From Pseudomonas kitaguniensis (GTDB lineage: Bacteria; Pseudomonadota; Gammaproteobacteria; Pseudomonadales; Pseudomonadaceae), in the NCBI RefSeq assembly GCF_009296165.1, contig NZ_VUAZ01000052.1:62001-126000 (forward strand): DNA of 64,000 nt, read 5' to 3'. This document shows, piece by piece, positions 9,396-17,391 of this stretch. Made by a program: the position numbers and the translations under genes. The notes beneath the pieces are model-generated. The model ran no database searches. It saw only the letters and a program-made list of their open reading frames with translations, and was not told the origin of the DNA. The stretch's first letter is position 1, and each line of letters opens with the position of its first letter.

Positions 9396-10592
9396 CTAAC
9401 TTTGCGAGTTCCTGACGGAGCTGATCACTTCACCCTCCCCCGAGAGAGGACTGGCTTCTTCTTGTACCCCTACATCCGGATCCGGGTGGAGCTTTTCCTT
9501 ATTTACTGTTGACGACTTAAATAAAGTTGTCGCTCGACTTTCGAGTAATGCACCCGCTTGAAAGTAGCCCATCACCGTAGTCACACTGCGGTGTTCAGTC
9601 ATAGCCATCACTTCACCCAACGGAACACCCTGACGACCCGCCTCGGTCACGAATCCTGAGCGTAGACTATGCGCCGCCCAATCGCCCTCGAGGCCTGCCA
9701 ATTTGGCTCTGCGCTGTACAATCCGCGCTACCTGGTCAGCGGACAGACCCGTCGGCCCAACTTTGTCTCCTTTATAGATACGTCGAAATAAGGGGCCTGT
9801 CTCCGCTGGTGCTGCCAACAGCCAAGCTGTAAGTGCCTCGCCTGCGGGACCGCGTAGCGGCTTTTCTCTGCGGACCCCGCCGGTGTTGGTTTTGGTCACA
9901 CCCAGCGCATACAACCAAGTGTCGGTATCCAGTTGGCGTACATCGCTAATTTGTAAGTTCACCACCTCAGAACGCCGTCGGCCACCGCCGCTCCAGGCCA
10001 GTAGGAGGAGGGCGCGGTCACGCTGACCGCGAAGACCATCGGTGCAGGTGGCCAGCAGTGCCTGTAAAGATTCAAGTACGATGGCGGTTTTCTTACGCAC
10101 CGATAGCCCGTGACGTGACTGCGCCTTGCGTGCCTCGCGTAGCAAGCTCTTGAGCGCCGGTGCATCGGTGGGGCTATCCCAGCTATTCAGTCGATGCCAT
10201 TTGCCCAGCACCGAAAGTCGATGACTGACGGTGTTGTAGGCCAGCACACCCGGCTTGGCTTTGACCTTTGCGCGGATAAGCGCGGCATCAATGGACGCCG
10301 GCAATAAATGGACCCATTTGCCGTTGTCCGTCGGACGGGCTAGGTGATCAACCACAAACTGGACCGTCACTGCGGCGGGCAATGGCGCATCGCCTAGCGG
10401 GTGTCCGTAGCGCAGTTGTAACCACGCCGACCAATAGGCGAGGGCGCTGCGATAGCTACGCACAGTGTTATCCGCCGTGCCGGCGGCAATGAAAGCTGCA
10501 GCTGCTTCCTGTGCGTTGAGCGTCAGAAAGTGCAGGTCCAACGGCGCTTCGTCGACCTGCGAAATCTGGTTCGTAATATTTAATACGTCCAA
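9396..10592 (-). CDS. Tyrosine recombinase/integrase at island border
   Basis: A 398-residue tyrosine recombinase, convergent with tniQ. The N-terminal SAM-like DNA-binding domain contains TVRSYRSALAYWSAW. Catalytic residues are visible: Arg in GGGRRRSEVVNL, Lys near GVTKTNTGG, HSLRSG (HxxR), Glu-His in TEHRSV, and the Tyr nucleophile in MGYFQAG. The only start that keeps this frame is a TTG at 10592, since a stop lies three codons upstream. The start therefore overlaps a 6-base inverted repeat (AATACG/CGTATT). GC content is higher than in the tni genes, so it may have a separate origin. It would integrate or resolve the element; its attachment site was not identified. Confidence 0.85.
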   Translation of the reverse strand: MDVLNITNQISQVDEAPLDLHFLTLNAQEAAAAFIAAGTADNTVRSYRSALAYWSAWLQLRYGHPLGDAPLPAAVTVQFVVDHLARPTDNGKWVHLLPASIDAALIRAKVKAKPGVLAYNTVSHRLSVLGKWHRLNSWDSPTDAPALKSLLREARKAQSRHGLSVRKKTAIVLESLQALLATCTDGLRGQRDRALLLLAWSGGGRRRSEVVNLQISDVRQLDTDTWLYALGVTKTNTGGVRREKPLRGPAGEALTAWLLAAPAETGPLFRRIYKGDKVGPTGLSADQVARIVQRRAKLAGLEGDWAAHSLRSGFVTEAGRQGVPLGEVMAMTEHRSVTTVMGYFQAGALLESRATTLFKSSTVNKEKLHPDPDVGVQEEASPLSGEGEVISSVRNSQS

Positions 10593-10598
10593 CGTATT
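10582..10598. repeat. Inverted repeat at recombinase start
   Basis: AATACG and CGTATT are separated by five bases, overlapping the TTG start of the recombinase. A second small inverted repeat (ATATT-GTGA-AATAT) lies at 10607-10620. They resemble core arms for a tyrosine recombinase or an autoregulatory operator. They are short enough to occur by chance in AT-rich DNA. Confidence 0.35.
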
Positions 10599-10664
10599 TT
10601 AAATCCATATTGTGAAATATAACGTCGGATAACATTCTATTATCAGACCTAAATATACTCATCC

Positions 10665-10780
10665 AGATCAAGAATCACCACGCGAGCACCGTGCTGCGCG
10701 AACGTGATAGCGGTGGCGCGGCAAATGCCACGGGCGGATGCGGTGCCGGTAATGATCGCGATTTTGCCTTGAAGAAACAT
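10665..10780 (-). pseudogene. Short-chain dehydrogenase, N-terminal remnant cut by the island
   Basis: The frame starts [12 protein letters not shown] with a GAGGT ribosome site and continues to [10 protein letters not shown], the first Rossmann strands of an SDR (TGxxxxxGI-type loop, here [10 protein letters not shown]). After about 41 residues it meets AT-rich island sequence and a stop, so about 200 residues are missing. This marks the right boundary of the insertion. The remaining part of the gene should lie beyond the left edge if the insertion was simple. Confidence 0.65.
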
Positions 10781-10966
10781 GGAGGATTACCTCGAATTGT
10801 TTTTATGGGTCGATTCAAAAAAATCGATAACTCAGCTTCTTCTTCACATCCTAGCTGAGCAATGGCCTGAAAAAAATTCAGCACTGGGTCCTTCGCGGCT
10901 GGCAGCTTGAGCAAAAAAGCTCAACAATCAGACGAATTATCGCGGAGCTACCTGCCATCCGTACCG

Positions 10967-11873
10967 ATGTCGATGCACCTGTAATCCTCCCAACGCTGAA
11001 AGCAATTCAGGCGTTTGAACAAACGGCCCGGTTCAGCAACGTCGCGCGTGCCGCCGAAGTGCTGGACCTGACGCCTTCCGCGGTGAGTCATCAACTGGCG
11101 AAACTTGAGGCGATGATTGGCCGCCAACTTTTTGTCCGTGCAGCCCGGGGCTTAACGCTTACGCCTGTGGGGGAGCAATACCTCAAAGAATTCTCGGGGC
11201 AGCTTCATAGCTTGGCCGTCGCCACCGAGCGTGCGGCCAGTGATTTGAGCCTGGACTGTCTGCGCCTGCACTCGGCACAAAGTTTCGGACTGTTGTGGCT
11301 GATGCCCAGGCTGGAAGCGTTTCGTGCTTCTCATCCAGATATCCAGATCAACCTGTCGTGTTCCTACGAGTCGCTGCACTTCAGCCGGGACAAGATTGAC
11401 GTGGATATACGCCACCGCACCGCGAACTGGCCAAGTTACGAAGTCCGCACAGTTCAAAACGAAACCTTGGCTGTGCTCGCTTCGCCGAAATTGCTTGCGC
11501 ACTGTCCAATCCGCGCGGCATCCGATCTGTTGGACTGCGACCTAGTGCTTTCCGAAGCCACTTTGCTCAAATGGCCGCAATGGTTTGCCCAGCAAGGCCT
11601 GGCGCGCCCGGAAAAACCGTACGCGTTGAGTTTCGATCGCTCGTACATGTGTTGGAAGCGGCCAGCCATGGGTTGGGATTTGCCTTAGAAAGCACCTTGC
11701 TCGCCACGAAGTATCTGGCATCCGGCAGTCTGGTCGAAGTGGCGCCAGAGGCCCTCAGCACGCCGGTGGCTGCCCACCATCTGGTGTGTCCAAAAGCCCA
11801 ATCCAGCTTCCCGCGAGTGCGGCGTTTCCTGGAGTGGATAGAGAGCGAGCTGGTGCACGGTTTTGCCTATTGA
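10967..11873 (+). pseudogene. LysR-family regulator (GcvA-like), split by two single-base losses
   Basis: Restoring one base near 10981 (CACCTGTAATCC, expected CACCTGGTAATCC) and one near 11649 (ATGTGTTGG, expected ATGGTGTTGG) gives a continuous protein of about 302 residues. It starts MSMHLVILPTLKAIQAFEQ. The HTH is visible (NVARAAEVLDLTPSAVSHQL) and the effector-binding domain is complete to the C-terminal RRFLEWI. It resembles the GcvA/AmpR subgroup, and it is divergent from the SDR remnant, which it may have controlled. As written the gene is broken, but both lesions are single G losses from GG pairs, so sequencing error is a real possibility. Confidence 0.75.
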
Positions 11874-11939
11874 GCGGGCGCTTTCCAACCAATGCTCATG
11901 GTGTGTGCCTCGGCCGTCCCTGGCGTCCAAAACAAACAG

Positions 11940-13250
11940 CTACTTACCATAGCGACTCATGAAAATAGCCGCCCGTTTCGTAACGACGGGCAGAGAGTCC
12001 AGGTCGATGCTTTCATTTTCACTGTGAGCCGCTTCTCCCCACGCACCTAGGCCGTCCAGGCTCGCCTTCACATACTGGTTCACATAGGAAATATCAGCGC
12101 CGCCTCGCTCCGCTGACGGCGCGGATACTAGCGCGGGGCCCTCCAGGTCCACGCTGACTTGGCTATAGGCTTGCAGAAGCTGCCGATTGCTTTCGCGGTC
12201 AGCCATGACAGGCATGATGTCGTTGACTTTCAACTCGCTGCTGGTCTGTGGCAGCGGATGGCTTGCTATCTCTTCCAGTCGCGTTTGCGCGGCATTCTTC
12301 TGACCTTCACTGCTGAACCGGAGATCGCCATGCACGGACGCAACTTTGGCGACTGTTGTCTTCCGACCTGAAGCAATACCTTGTCCACCGGCTACATCCT
12401 CTACTGCAGTGGAGCCGCCCAGGATAAGCCCGGGGTTTAAGGTCAATCCTGGTTCGTTGGAGAGTTTGGATCGAATCTGATCCAGAACGCGGGCCGATTC
12501 ATAAATCGCACCAAAACCTGTTTCAGGCTCAAAGACGGTTGCCGAATGTTTATCCCTGCCAGTGCTGGTCAGAAACCATTCACTTAATCCCCGGCGCTCG
12601 GTGATCAACTGATTGGGCGATAACGCAAATTCGAAACCCAACGCGATGTCGCTTTTTTTGGCTTCCCTAACCAGTACTTCTCTGGAGACACGGGTCGGCT
12701 TTGCCGCGAGCTCTTCGTCACCGATCAGGACCACTGTGATGTTCATGGTGTCCAGCGATCCGTTTTGCTTCAAGGCTTGCAGGGCGTATAGCAGGGTGAC
12801 AATACCGCCTTTATCGTCGATGACGCCTGGGCCTATGGCTCCTTTTCCGTCATTGACATAAGCGAATGACTGGAACGCACTGGTTTTGGGAAAAACAGTA
12901 TCCAAATGGCCTATCAATAAGAGCCGCTTGGCAGATTGTGCTCCGTTATGCACGGCTACGAGACTTCCGGCATGTTTCATTTCTGTAGGCAGTTCATGCC
13001 ATCGGGTATCAAAGCCCAGCGCCTCAAGTTCTGGCTTGATCAGATTGCCGACCTTGACCACACCCTCTACATTGTCAGTTCCGCTGTTGATGTTGACGAG
13101 TTTTTCAAGCAGTGCGATCTGTGCCGCGCTGTGACTGTCCACGTACGAGATGATGCTCTGCTCATCGGGCGTCGGTATCGCCAGGGCTTCTTTCGAGAAC
13201 AAGAGCCCGATGAGCAGGGGAAAGTATTTTTTCAGGTTAGGCATCGTCAT
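11940..13250 (-). CDS. Exported M20 metallopeptidase, glutamate carboxypeptidase (CPG2-like)
   Basis: About 436 residues from the ATG giving MTMPNLKKYFPLLIGLL, a typical signal peptide ending near ALA. A longer in-frame start at 13319 would bury it. M20 metal-binding motifs follow: LLIGHLDTVF (His and Asp ligands), GPGVIDDKGG (bridging Asp), LIGDEE (catalytic and ligand Glu), and SAERGGADISYV near the end. Carboxypeptidase G2-type enzymes release C-terminal glutamate from folates and N-acyl-glutamates in the periplasm. Its neighbours degrade something to N-carbamoyl amino acids, so it could feed glutamate derivatives to the pathway, but it lies outside the tight operons. No ribosome site is strong. 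Confidence 0.8.
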   Translation of the reverse strand: MTMPNLKKYFPLLIGLLFSKEALAIPTPDEQSIISYVDSHSAAQIALLEKLVNINSGTDNVEGVVKVGNLIKPELEALGFDTRWHELPTEMKHAGSLVAVHNGAQSAKRLLLIGHLDTVFPKTSAFQSFAYVNDGKGAIGPGVIDDKGGIVTLLYALQALKQNGSLDTMNITVVLIGDEELAAKPTRVSREVLVREAKKSDIALGFEFALSPNQLITERRGLSEWFLTSTGRDKHSATVFEPETGFGAIYESARVLDQIRSKLSNEPGLTLNPGLILGGSTAVEDVAGGQGIASGRKTTVAKVASVHGDLRFSSEGQKNAAQTRLEEIASHPLPQTSSELKVNDIMPVMADRESNRQLLQAYSQVSVDLEGPALVSAPSAERGGADISYVNQYVKASLDGLGAWGEAAHSENESIDLDSLPVVTKRAAIFMSRYGK

Positions 13251-13547
13251 TGACCATTCGATTGTTACAACCCGCGTGTCGATAGGTATTGAACTCTTCG
13301 AACGACCGTCGACAGGCACGGGTCAGGATTGGGGAGCGGTGCTGTTGGCTACCGCTGCGGACCTGTTTAACGTTGATCGATCCGCTCCGATTATATTGCC
13401 ATTCATTCCATTACCAAAGCATGTACGAAGTCTGCGTAATGCAGATATCTTTCCCTGCTCTGCGCACTTATTTAAAGAGTCAATTCTTACGCCGGTGATT
13501 TCCTTGAGTAATGCCCCGGTAATCATTGCAATGAGTGCAGATGAATA

Positions 13548-14471
13548 TCACGCCGCGGCCTCCCGAAAAGAGCGAACAATGGCTTCCAGCATCAGCCCGG
13601 CTGTTCTGCTCGACCCTTGCGGCTCCCGAACGATGGCGAACACCGGCCGTTCCACGATGAACTCCTGCAACGGCAGACGAAACAAAGCGCCGCGGTCCAC
13701 CCAGGGTTGGGCGATATGGTCGGGCACGATGCCGACAAAGCCGCCGCTGAGCAGCAACTGGACCGTCCCTTCTACATGATGAGCGAGGGTATTTGCGTTT
13801 TGCAGAAAACTCGCCGGTGCGGTGTCCTGCACCAGGTAGCCACGACGCACGTAGTGTGCAGTCTGTTCGACAATCCGGCGCGCCTCGGCTGCGCTTTTGC
13901 CGAACGCTTCATGGTCCCGTCCGCAGTACAACGCTGAGGCTTCGGAGCCGATCACCTGATAGCTCAGAGACGGCAGGTCGGACTTGCAAATAGTCACGCC
14001 GACGCTGGCTTTCTTTTCGGCAACCGCACGCTCCACCGCATCCGGTGGCGCGACCCCAATACTGAGGTTGACCAGCGGATAATCGCGACGAAAATGCCGT
14101 AGCGCAGTGGCGATAGGGTTGCTGGGCGTGAAGGCACAGTGATCGATCAGCCACAGGCTCAGGTCGCCTTTAACCTCGGCTTTCGAACTGGCCAGGGTGT
14201 CGCGAAATTCATCAATCGAATCGAGTAAGCGCAGCACAGCGGTGTAGGCAACTTGTCCTTCCTCGGTCAGTTGGAAACCGCTGCGACCTCGATGGCAAAG
14301 TTGACTGCCGAGGCGACTCTCCAGGTCAGACAATTGCCGGCTGATCGCCGAGATTCCCATTCCCGTGGCTTCTTCAGCTGCCGATAGCCCCCCGCACTCG
14401 ACAACGGCCTTGAACAGCCGCCAGTGTTTCAAGTCGATGTCGTGTAACGGTGGGACTGAGGCAGTGTTCAA
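13548..14471 (-). CDS. LysR-family regulator of the imidazole/hydantoin cluster
   Basis: A 307-residue LysR-type regulator. The N-terminal HTH (residues about 13-70) shows KHWRLFKAVVECGGLSAAEE and GISAISRQLSDLESRLG, and a type 2 periplasmic-binding-like effector domain follows. It lies 90 bases downstream of the carbamoyl hydrolase on the same strand, so it may be the last gene of that operon or have its own promoter. Given its position it is the best candidate to control the divergent promoters at 17195-17391. The inducer is unknown and is presumably a pathway intermediate. Confidence 0.85.
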   Translation of the reverse strand: MNTASVPPLHDIDLKHWRLFKAVVECGGLSAAEEATGMGISAISRQLSDLESRLGSQLCHRGRSGFQLTEEGQVAYTAVLRLLDSIDEFRDTLASSKAEVKGDLSLWLIDHCAFTPSNPIATALRHFRRDYPLVNLSIGVAPPDAVERAVAEKKASVGVTICKSDLPSLSYQVIGSEASALYCGRDHEAFGKSAAEARRIVEQTAHYVRRGYLVQDTAPASFLQNANTLAHHVEGTVQLLLSGGFVGIVPDHIAQPWVDRGALFRLPLQEFIVERPVFAIVREPQGSSRTAGLMLEAIVRSFREAAA

Positions 14472-14561
14472 AGTAGAGGCTCCAGGTGCGGGGAGTAGAG
14501 CGCGCGGGCCGGTCCTGGTCGCGCGCTCAGCTTTTGATGTGTTTTACACCAAGTCATTCGA

Positions 14562-15821
14562 TCAGCGAAGTTGGCCATCCAAATAAATCAGGGTTTGCGC
14601 CAGAGTGCGAGTGCCGTCCAATAATTGCTGCGGCTCCAGCCATTCTTCGGGGCAGTGGCTGCGCCCGTTAAGGCAGGGCACGAACACCATGCCCATGGGG
14701 CCGGTGGCCCCAACGTAGACTGCGTCATGCCCGGCGCCGCTGGGCATGGTCATGTGTGGCAAGCCTAACTGTTCAGCCACTTCGCTGACGGCCTCGATGA
14801 CAACCGTCGAGCAATCCGTAGGATCGGCATAGGTCAACGGTACCGAGTCGACAGTCAACCTCAGGTCGGCCAGTACGGTGGTGCAGCGTTCAAGCAGGTG
14901 TTCGGGAAAGTCGAGCAGTACTTGTTTGGAGTCGCTGCGCACCTCCAGCACCATTTCGACCTTGCCGGGCACGGCATTGGGCACATTAGGGCGCACATCC
15001 AACCGGCCAACGGTCGCCACCACATAGTGTGGGTTGCCGCTCATGTCGGCGGCCATGTTGCGCGCTTCGCGAATCAGCTCCGCCGCGCCGACCAAGGCGT
15101 CACGCCGCAGATCCATGGGCGTCGTGCCCGCATGATCCGGCAAGCCATGCACGGTGATTCCGACTCGGCGAATACCCACGATGTTGGTGACCGATCCAAT
15201 GGGCAACCCCCGACTTTCCAGAACCGGTCCTTGTTCAATGTGCAGCTCGACAAACGCTGCAGTGCTGCCGCGTTCCCGCAGTGCCTGGCCGAGGCGTTCT
15301 GGGGCGCCTCCGATGCGGGTCATCGCCTGTGCCAGGCTTTCGCCCGCGCGGTTTTTTGATGCGAGCATCTCGGCAGTCAGAAGCCCAGCAAATGCGCGAC
15401 TGCCGACGCAGGAAATGCCATAGTCACTCGGCTCCTCGGAGAGAAAATCGATCACCTGGAACGGGTGGCGCAAGCGTTGGCCGGCGTCTTTCAACGCGTG
15501 GGCGACTTCCAGCGCCGCCAATACTCCGATAATGCCGTCAAACCGACCGCCCCCGACCACCGTGTCACAGTGCGAGCCGCTGATCAGCGGCTTTAAATCA
15601 GGCTCACTGCCGTCAAGCTGACCGATCAGATTGCCACCGGCGTCCAACGTCACGCTCAGGCCCGCCGACTCGAATTCAGCCTTCAGCCACTGCCTGGCCT
15701 GCGCAAACTCAGGGGAGAAAGCGCGCCGGGTCCACGGCATGTCCGGCAGCGTAAAGCTCGACAGTGTATTGACCCGATTCCAAAGACGTTCGATGTTCAG
15801 TTCCAATTGAGGTTTGGTCAT
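14562..15821 (-). CDS. N-carbamoyl amino acid hydrolase (M20, AllC/HyuC-type)
   Basis: A 419-residue M20 family protein of the allantoate amidohydrolase / beta-ureidopropionase / L-carbamoylase branch. The start at 15821 (MTKPQLELNIERLW) lies five bases after the hydantoinase stop; an upstream extension would overlap that gene by 148 bases. Metal ligands are visible: SGSHCDTV (His84, Asp86), GRFDG (Asp95), LSEEPSDYG (Glu129-Glu130), and the ELHIEQGPVLE motif. It should open an N-carbamoyl amino acid to the amino acid, CO2 and ammonia. In the proposed pathway the substrate is N-carbamoyl-L-glutamate and the product glutamate. Substrate choice is inferred from the neighbours. Confidence 0.82.
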   Translation of the reverse strand: MTKPQLELNIERLWNRVNTLSSFTLPDMPWTRRAFSPEFAQARQWLKAEFESAGLSVTLDAGGNLIGQLDGSEPDLKPLISGSHCDTVVGGGRFDGIIGVLAALEVAHALKDAGQRLRHPFQVIDFLSEEPSDYGISCVGSRAFAGLLTAEMLASKNRAGESLAQAMTRIGGAPERLGQALRERGSTAAFVELHIEQGPVLESRGLPIGSVTNIVGIRRVGITVHGLPDHAGTTPMDLRRDALVGAAELIREARNMAADMSGNPHYVVATVGRLDVRPNVPNAVPGKVEMVLEVRSDSKQVLLDFPEHLLERCTTVLADLRLTVDSVPLTYADPTDCSTVVIEAVSEVAEQLGLPHMTMPSGAGHDAVYVGATGPMGMVFVPCLNGRSHCPEEWLEPQQLLDGTRTLAQTLIYLDGQLR

Positions 15822-15826
15822 GTCAA

Positions 15827-17194
15827 TTACGTACCTGTAGTCAGTGTGCGCGGGCGCAGGAATTGGCCATAGCCGGCGTTGTTGAGAATCTGCCCTTGGT
15901 CGAACACGCACTGGCCACGGCAGTAAGTCGTCTTGACCCGGCCTGTAAAGGGCATGCCTTCGAAGGAACTCCACTTCACCGCGCTCAGACTGGTAGAGGG
16001 GTCGTAACGATACTGCTCGTCGGCGAGCACGACGAAGTCAGCGTCCAGGCCGAGTACGAAGTCGCCTTTACGGTTATCGAGCAGAAAATGCCTGGCCGGG
16101 TTGCGACTCAGCTGTCGAACCACCAGCGATGGCGACAGGCCGCGCGCCATGGCGCCGGTCCAGAATGCTGGCAGTAGTGTCTCCAGTCCCGGTCCACCCG
16201 ACGCGTTGCGAAACACGTTGGGATTGCCTTTACGGTCTAGCCCCCAACTGACGTGATCGGAGGACACAAAAGTGCATCGCTCCTGGGCGATGTGCTCCCA
16301 GAGCTTGTCGGACTCGGCTTTGGGCCTGATCGGTGGGTAATGCTTGGTTTTGGCGCCGAAGCGCCGCGTGTGCTCTTCATGGTTGAGCATCAGGTACTGA
16401 ATGCATGTCTCGATGCTCGCGTGGTGTCCGGCCTGGCGATACATTTCGCACAACTCAAATCCTCGACTGGTTGACACGTGAACCGGATGGGCGCGTGCGT
16501 CAGTTTGTGCACCGATTTCATAAATCAACGCGGTCGCCAGGTCCTCCACCAGCGGTGGATGGGCACGCAGGAATGCATCCCAGCCGGTATCACCGGCTTC
16601 GATCAAGCGGCTGATATTTTTACGCGTCATTTCCTGCATCTGGTTGTGGACGCCACAGACCAGGCCCGACGGCTTGATCAGGGTGAAAAGTTCCGCCAGC
16701 AGATCCTCCTCGATGCGTGGAAATCGGCCCGGCGCCGCTTCAAAGGTCGAGAACTTGAACGCACAGGCACCGGCTTCGATCAGTCCCGGAATCGCTGCCA
16801 AGCCGTGGGTTTCATTGACAGTGGCAAACAGACCTACATCGACGTGACAGGTTTCCTCGACTTCCTGGGCTTTACGCAGCAGTTGTTCGGCGCAGGCTAC
16901 CGGTTCCGGGTCGTCGTAAGGCATGTCCACCATCACGGTGATGCCTCCCGCGGCGGCGGCACGGCTGGCCCAACCCAGCCCTTCCTGGTTGGCCTGGCTT
17001 CCCGAATGGACCTGACCGTCGATGACGCCGGGTAAGATCCAGTGTCCGCGTTCATCTCGCGTGGTTTTGGCAGCAGGCGGCTCACCGGTGCCGCGCGCGG
17101 CAATACGTCCTTCACTTATGGCAAGCCAGCCGTTTTCGCGGGTCTGTACACTGTCGACGATACGTCCCCGTACCACCAGATCGAAATCACTCAT
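15827..17194 (-). CDS. Hydantoinase/allantoinase-family cyclic amidohydrolase
   Basis: A 455-residue member of the dihydropyrimidinase/allantoinase amidohydrolase family. Candidate metal residues are His63 in IDGQVHSG, a carboxylated-lysine candidate Lys147 (CAFKFS), His183 (GVHNQ), His239 (HPVHVST) and Asp313 (SSDHVSW). The first His of the usual HxH pair is Gln61 here, which is unusual. It is the first gene of the minus-strand operon and is followed after five bases by the carbamoyl hydrolase, the classical hydantoinase-carbamoylase pairing. The likely reaction is ring opening of hydantoin-5-propionate to N-carbamoylglutamate. Classical allantoinase is less likely because no allantoin genes are near. 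Confidence 0.82.
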   Translation of the reverse strand: MSDFDLVVRGRIVDSVQTRENGWLAISEGRIAARGTGEPPAAKTTRDERGHWILPGVIDGQVHSGSQANQEGLGWASRAAAAGGITVMVDMPYDDPEPVACAEQLLRKAQEVEETCHVDVGLFATVNETHGLAAIPGLIEAGACAFKFSTFEAAPGRFPRIEEDLLAELFTLIKPSGLVCGVHNQMQEMTRKNISRLIEAGDTGWDAFLRAHPPLVEDLATALIYEIGAQTDARAHPVHVSTSRGFELCEMYRQAGHHASIETCIQYLMLNHEEHTRRFGAKTKHYPPIRPKAESDKLWEHIAQERCTFVSSDHVSWGLDRKGNPNVFRNASGGPGLETLLPAFWTGAMARGLSPSLVVRQLSRNPARHFLLDNRKGDFVLGLDADFVVLADEQYRYDPSTSLSAVKWSSFEGMPFTGRVKTTYCRGQCVFDQGQILNNAGYGQFLRPRTLTTGT

Positions 17195-17391
17195 TTGTCA
17201 GCCTCGTCATCGGGTGAATAAGCATGAGGCGAGTATCGTTGGGGCGTACCGAGCCATCCATGCGGAGAATGACAACTTCACTTGCGGTTTTTTGCATGGT
17301 TCTCCTCACGGTAGGTTTGAATAATTCGAGCCATACCAAAGGAAGCCTCTCCAACAGGCTTTCGCATTTACCTCAGCGAGAGTGGCCTCAC
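17195..17391. promoter_or_regulatory. Divergent promoter region between the two catabolic arms
   Basis: 197 bases separate the starts of the hydantoinase (minus) and the urocanase-like gene (plus). Both operons must begin here, and a LysR gene ends one of them, so LysR sites are expected. I could not pick out a convincing T-N11-A dyad or -35/-10 pair. An open frame continues in from 17224 upstream of the chosen urocanase-like start, but it reads as non-coding. Confidence 0.5.

Larger units (their letters stand above)
1..10664. mobile_element. Accessory island carrying ABC-3C genes, IS debris and a tni transposition module
   Basis: Everything left of about 10664 differs from the rest of the window. 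It holds a conflict system, fragments of two insertion sequence families, an AT-rich tniABQ module and a tyrosine recombinase. The right edge is placed where an SDR reading frame collapses after 41 recognisable residues, next to the recombinase gene. The left edge lies outside the window. No terminal inverted repeat or target duplication was found, so the block may be several nested insertions rather than one element. Confidence 0.5.

Noticed and set aside
9056..9415. 119-residue hydrophobic plus-strand frame overlapping the end of tniQ
   Set aside because: It lies mostly inside tniQ in another frame, and its remaining part is AT-rich sequence that gives hydrophobic residues by composition alone. 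There is no ribosome site.
13320..13547. Minus-strand 67-residue frame between the M20 peptidase and the LysR gene
   Set aside because: No ribosome site and no recognisable domain; the region is more likely the peptidase promoter.
15827..17194. Allantoin degradation pair (allantoinase plus allantoate amidohydrolase)
   Set aside because: Both families fit by themselves, but there are no ureidoglycolate, glyoxylate or purine genes in the arms; the neighbours handle imidazole-type rings.
17224..17391. N-terminal extension of the urocanase-like protein that looks like a signal peptide
   Set aside because: Urocanases are cytoplasmic, the extension has no family similarity, and it would occupy the divergent promoter region. 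The length from 17392 equals the family's.
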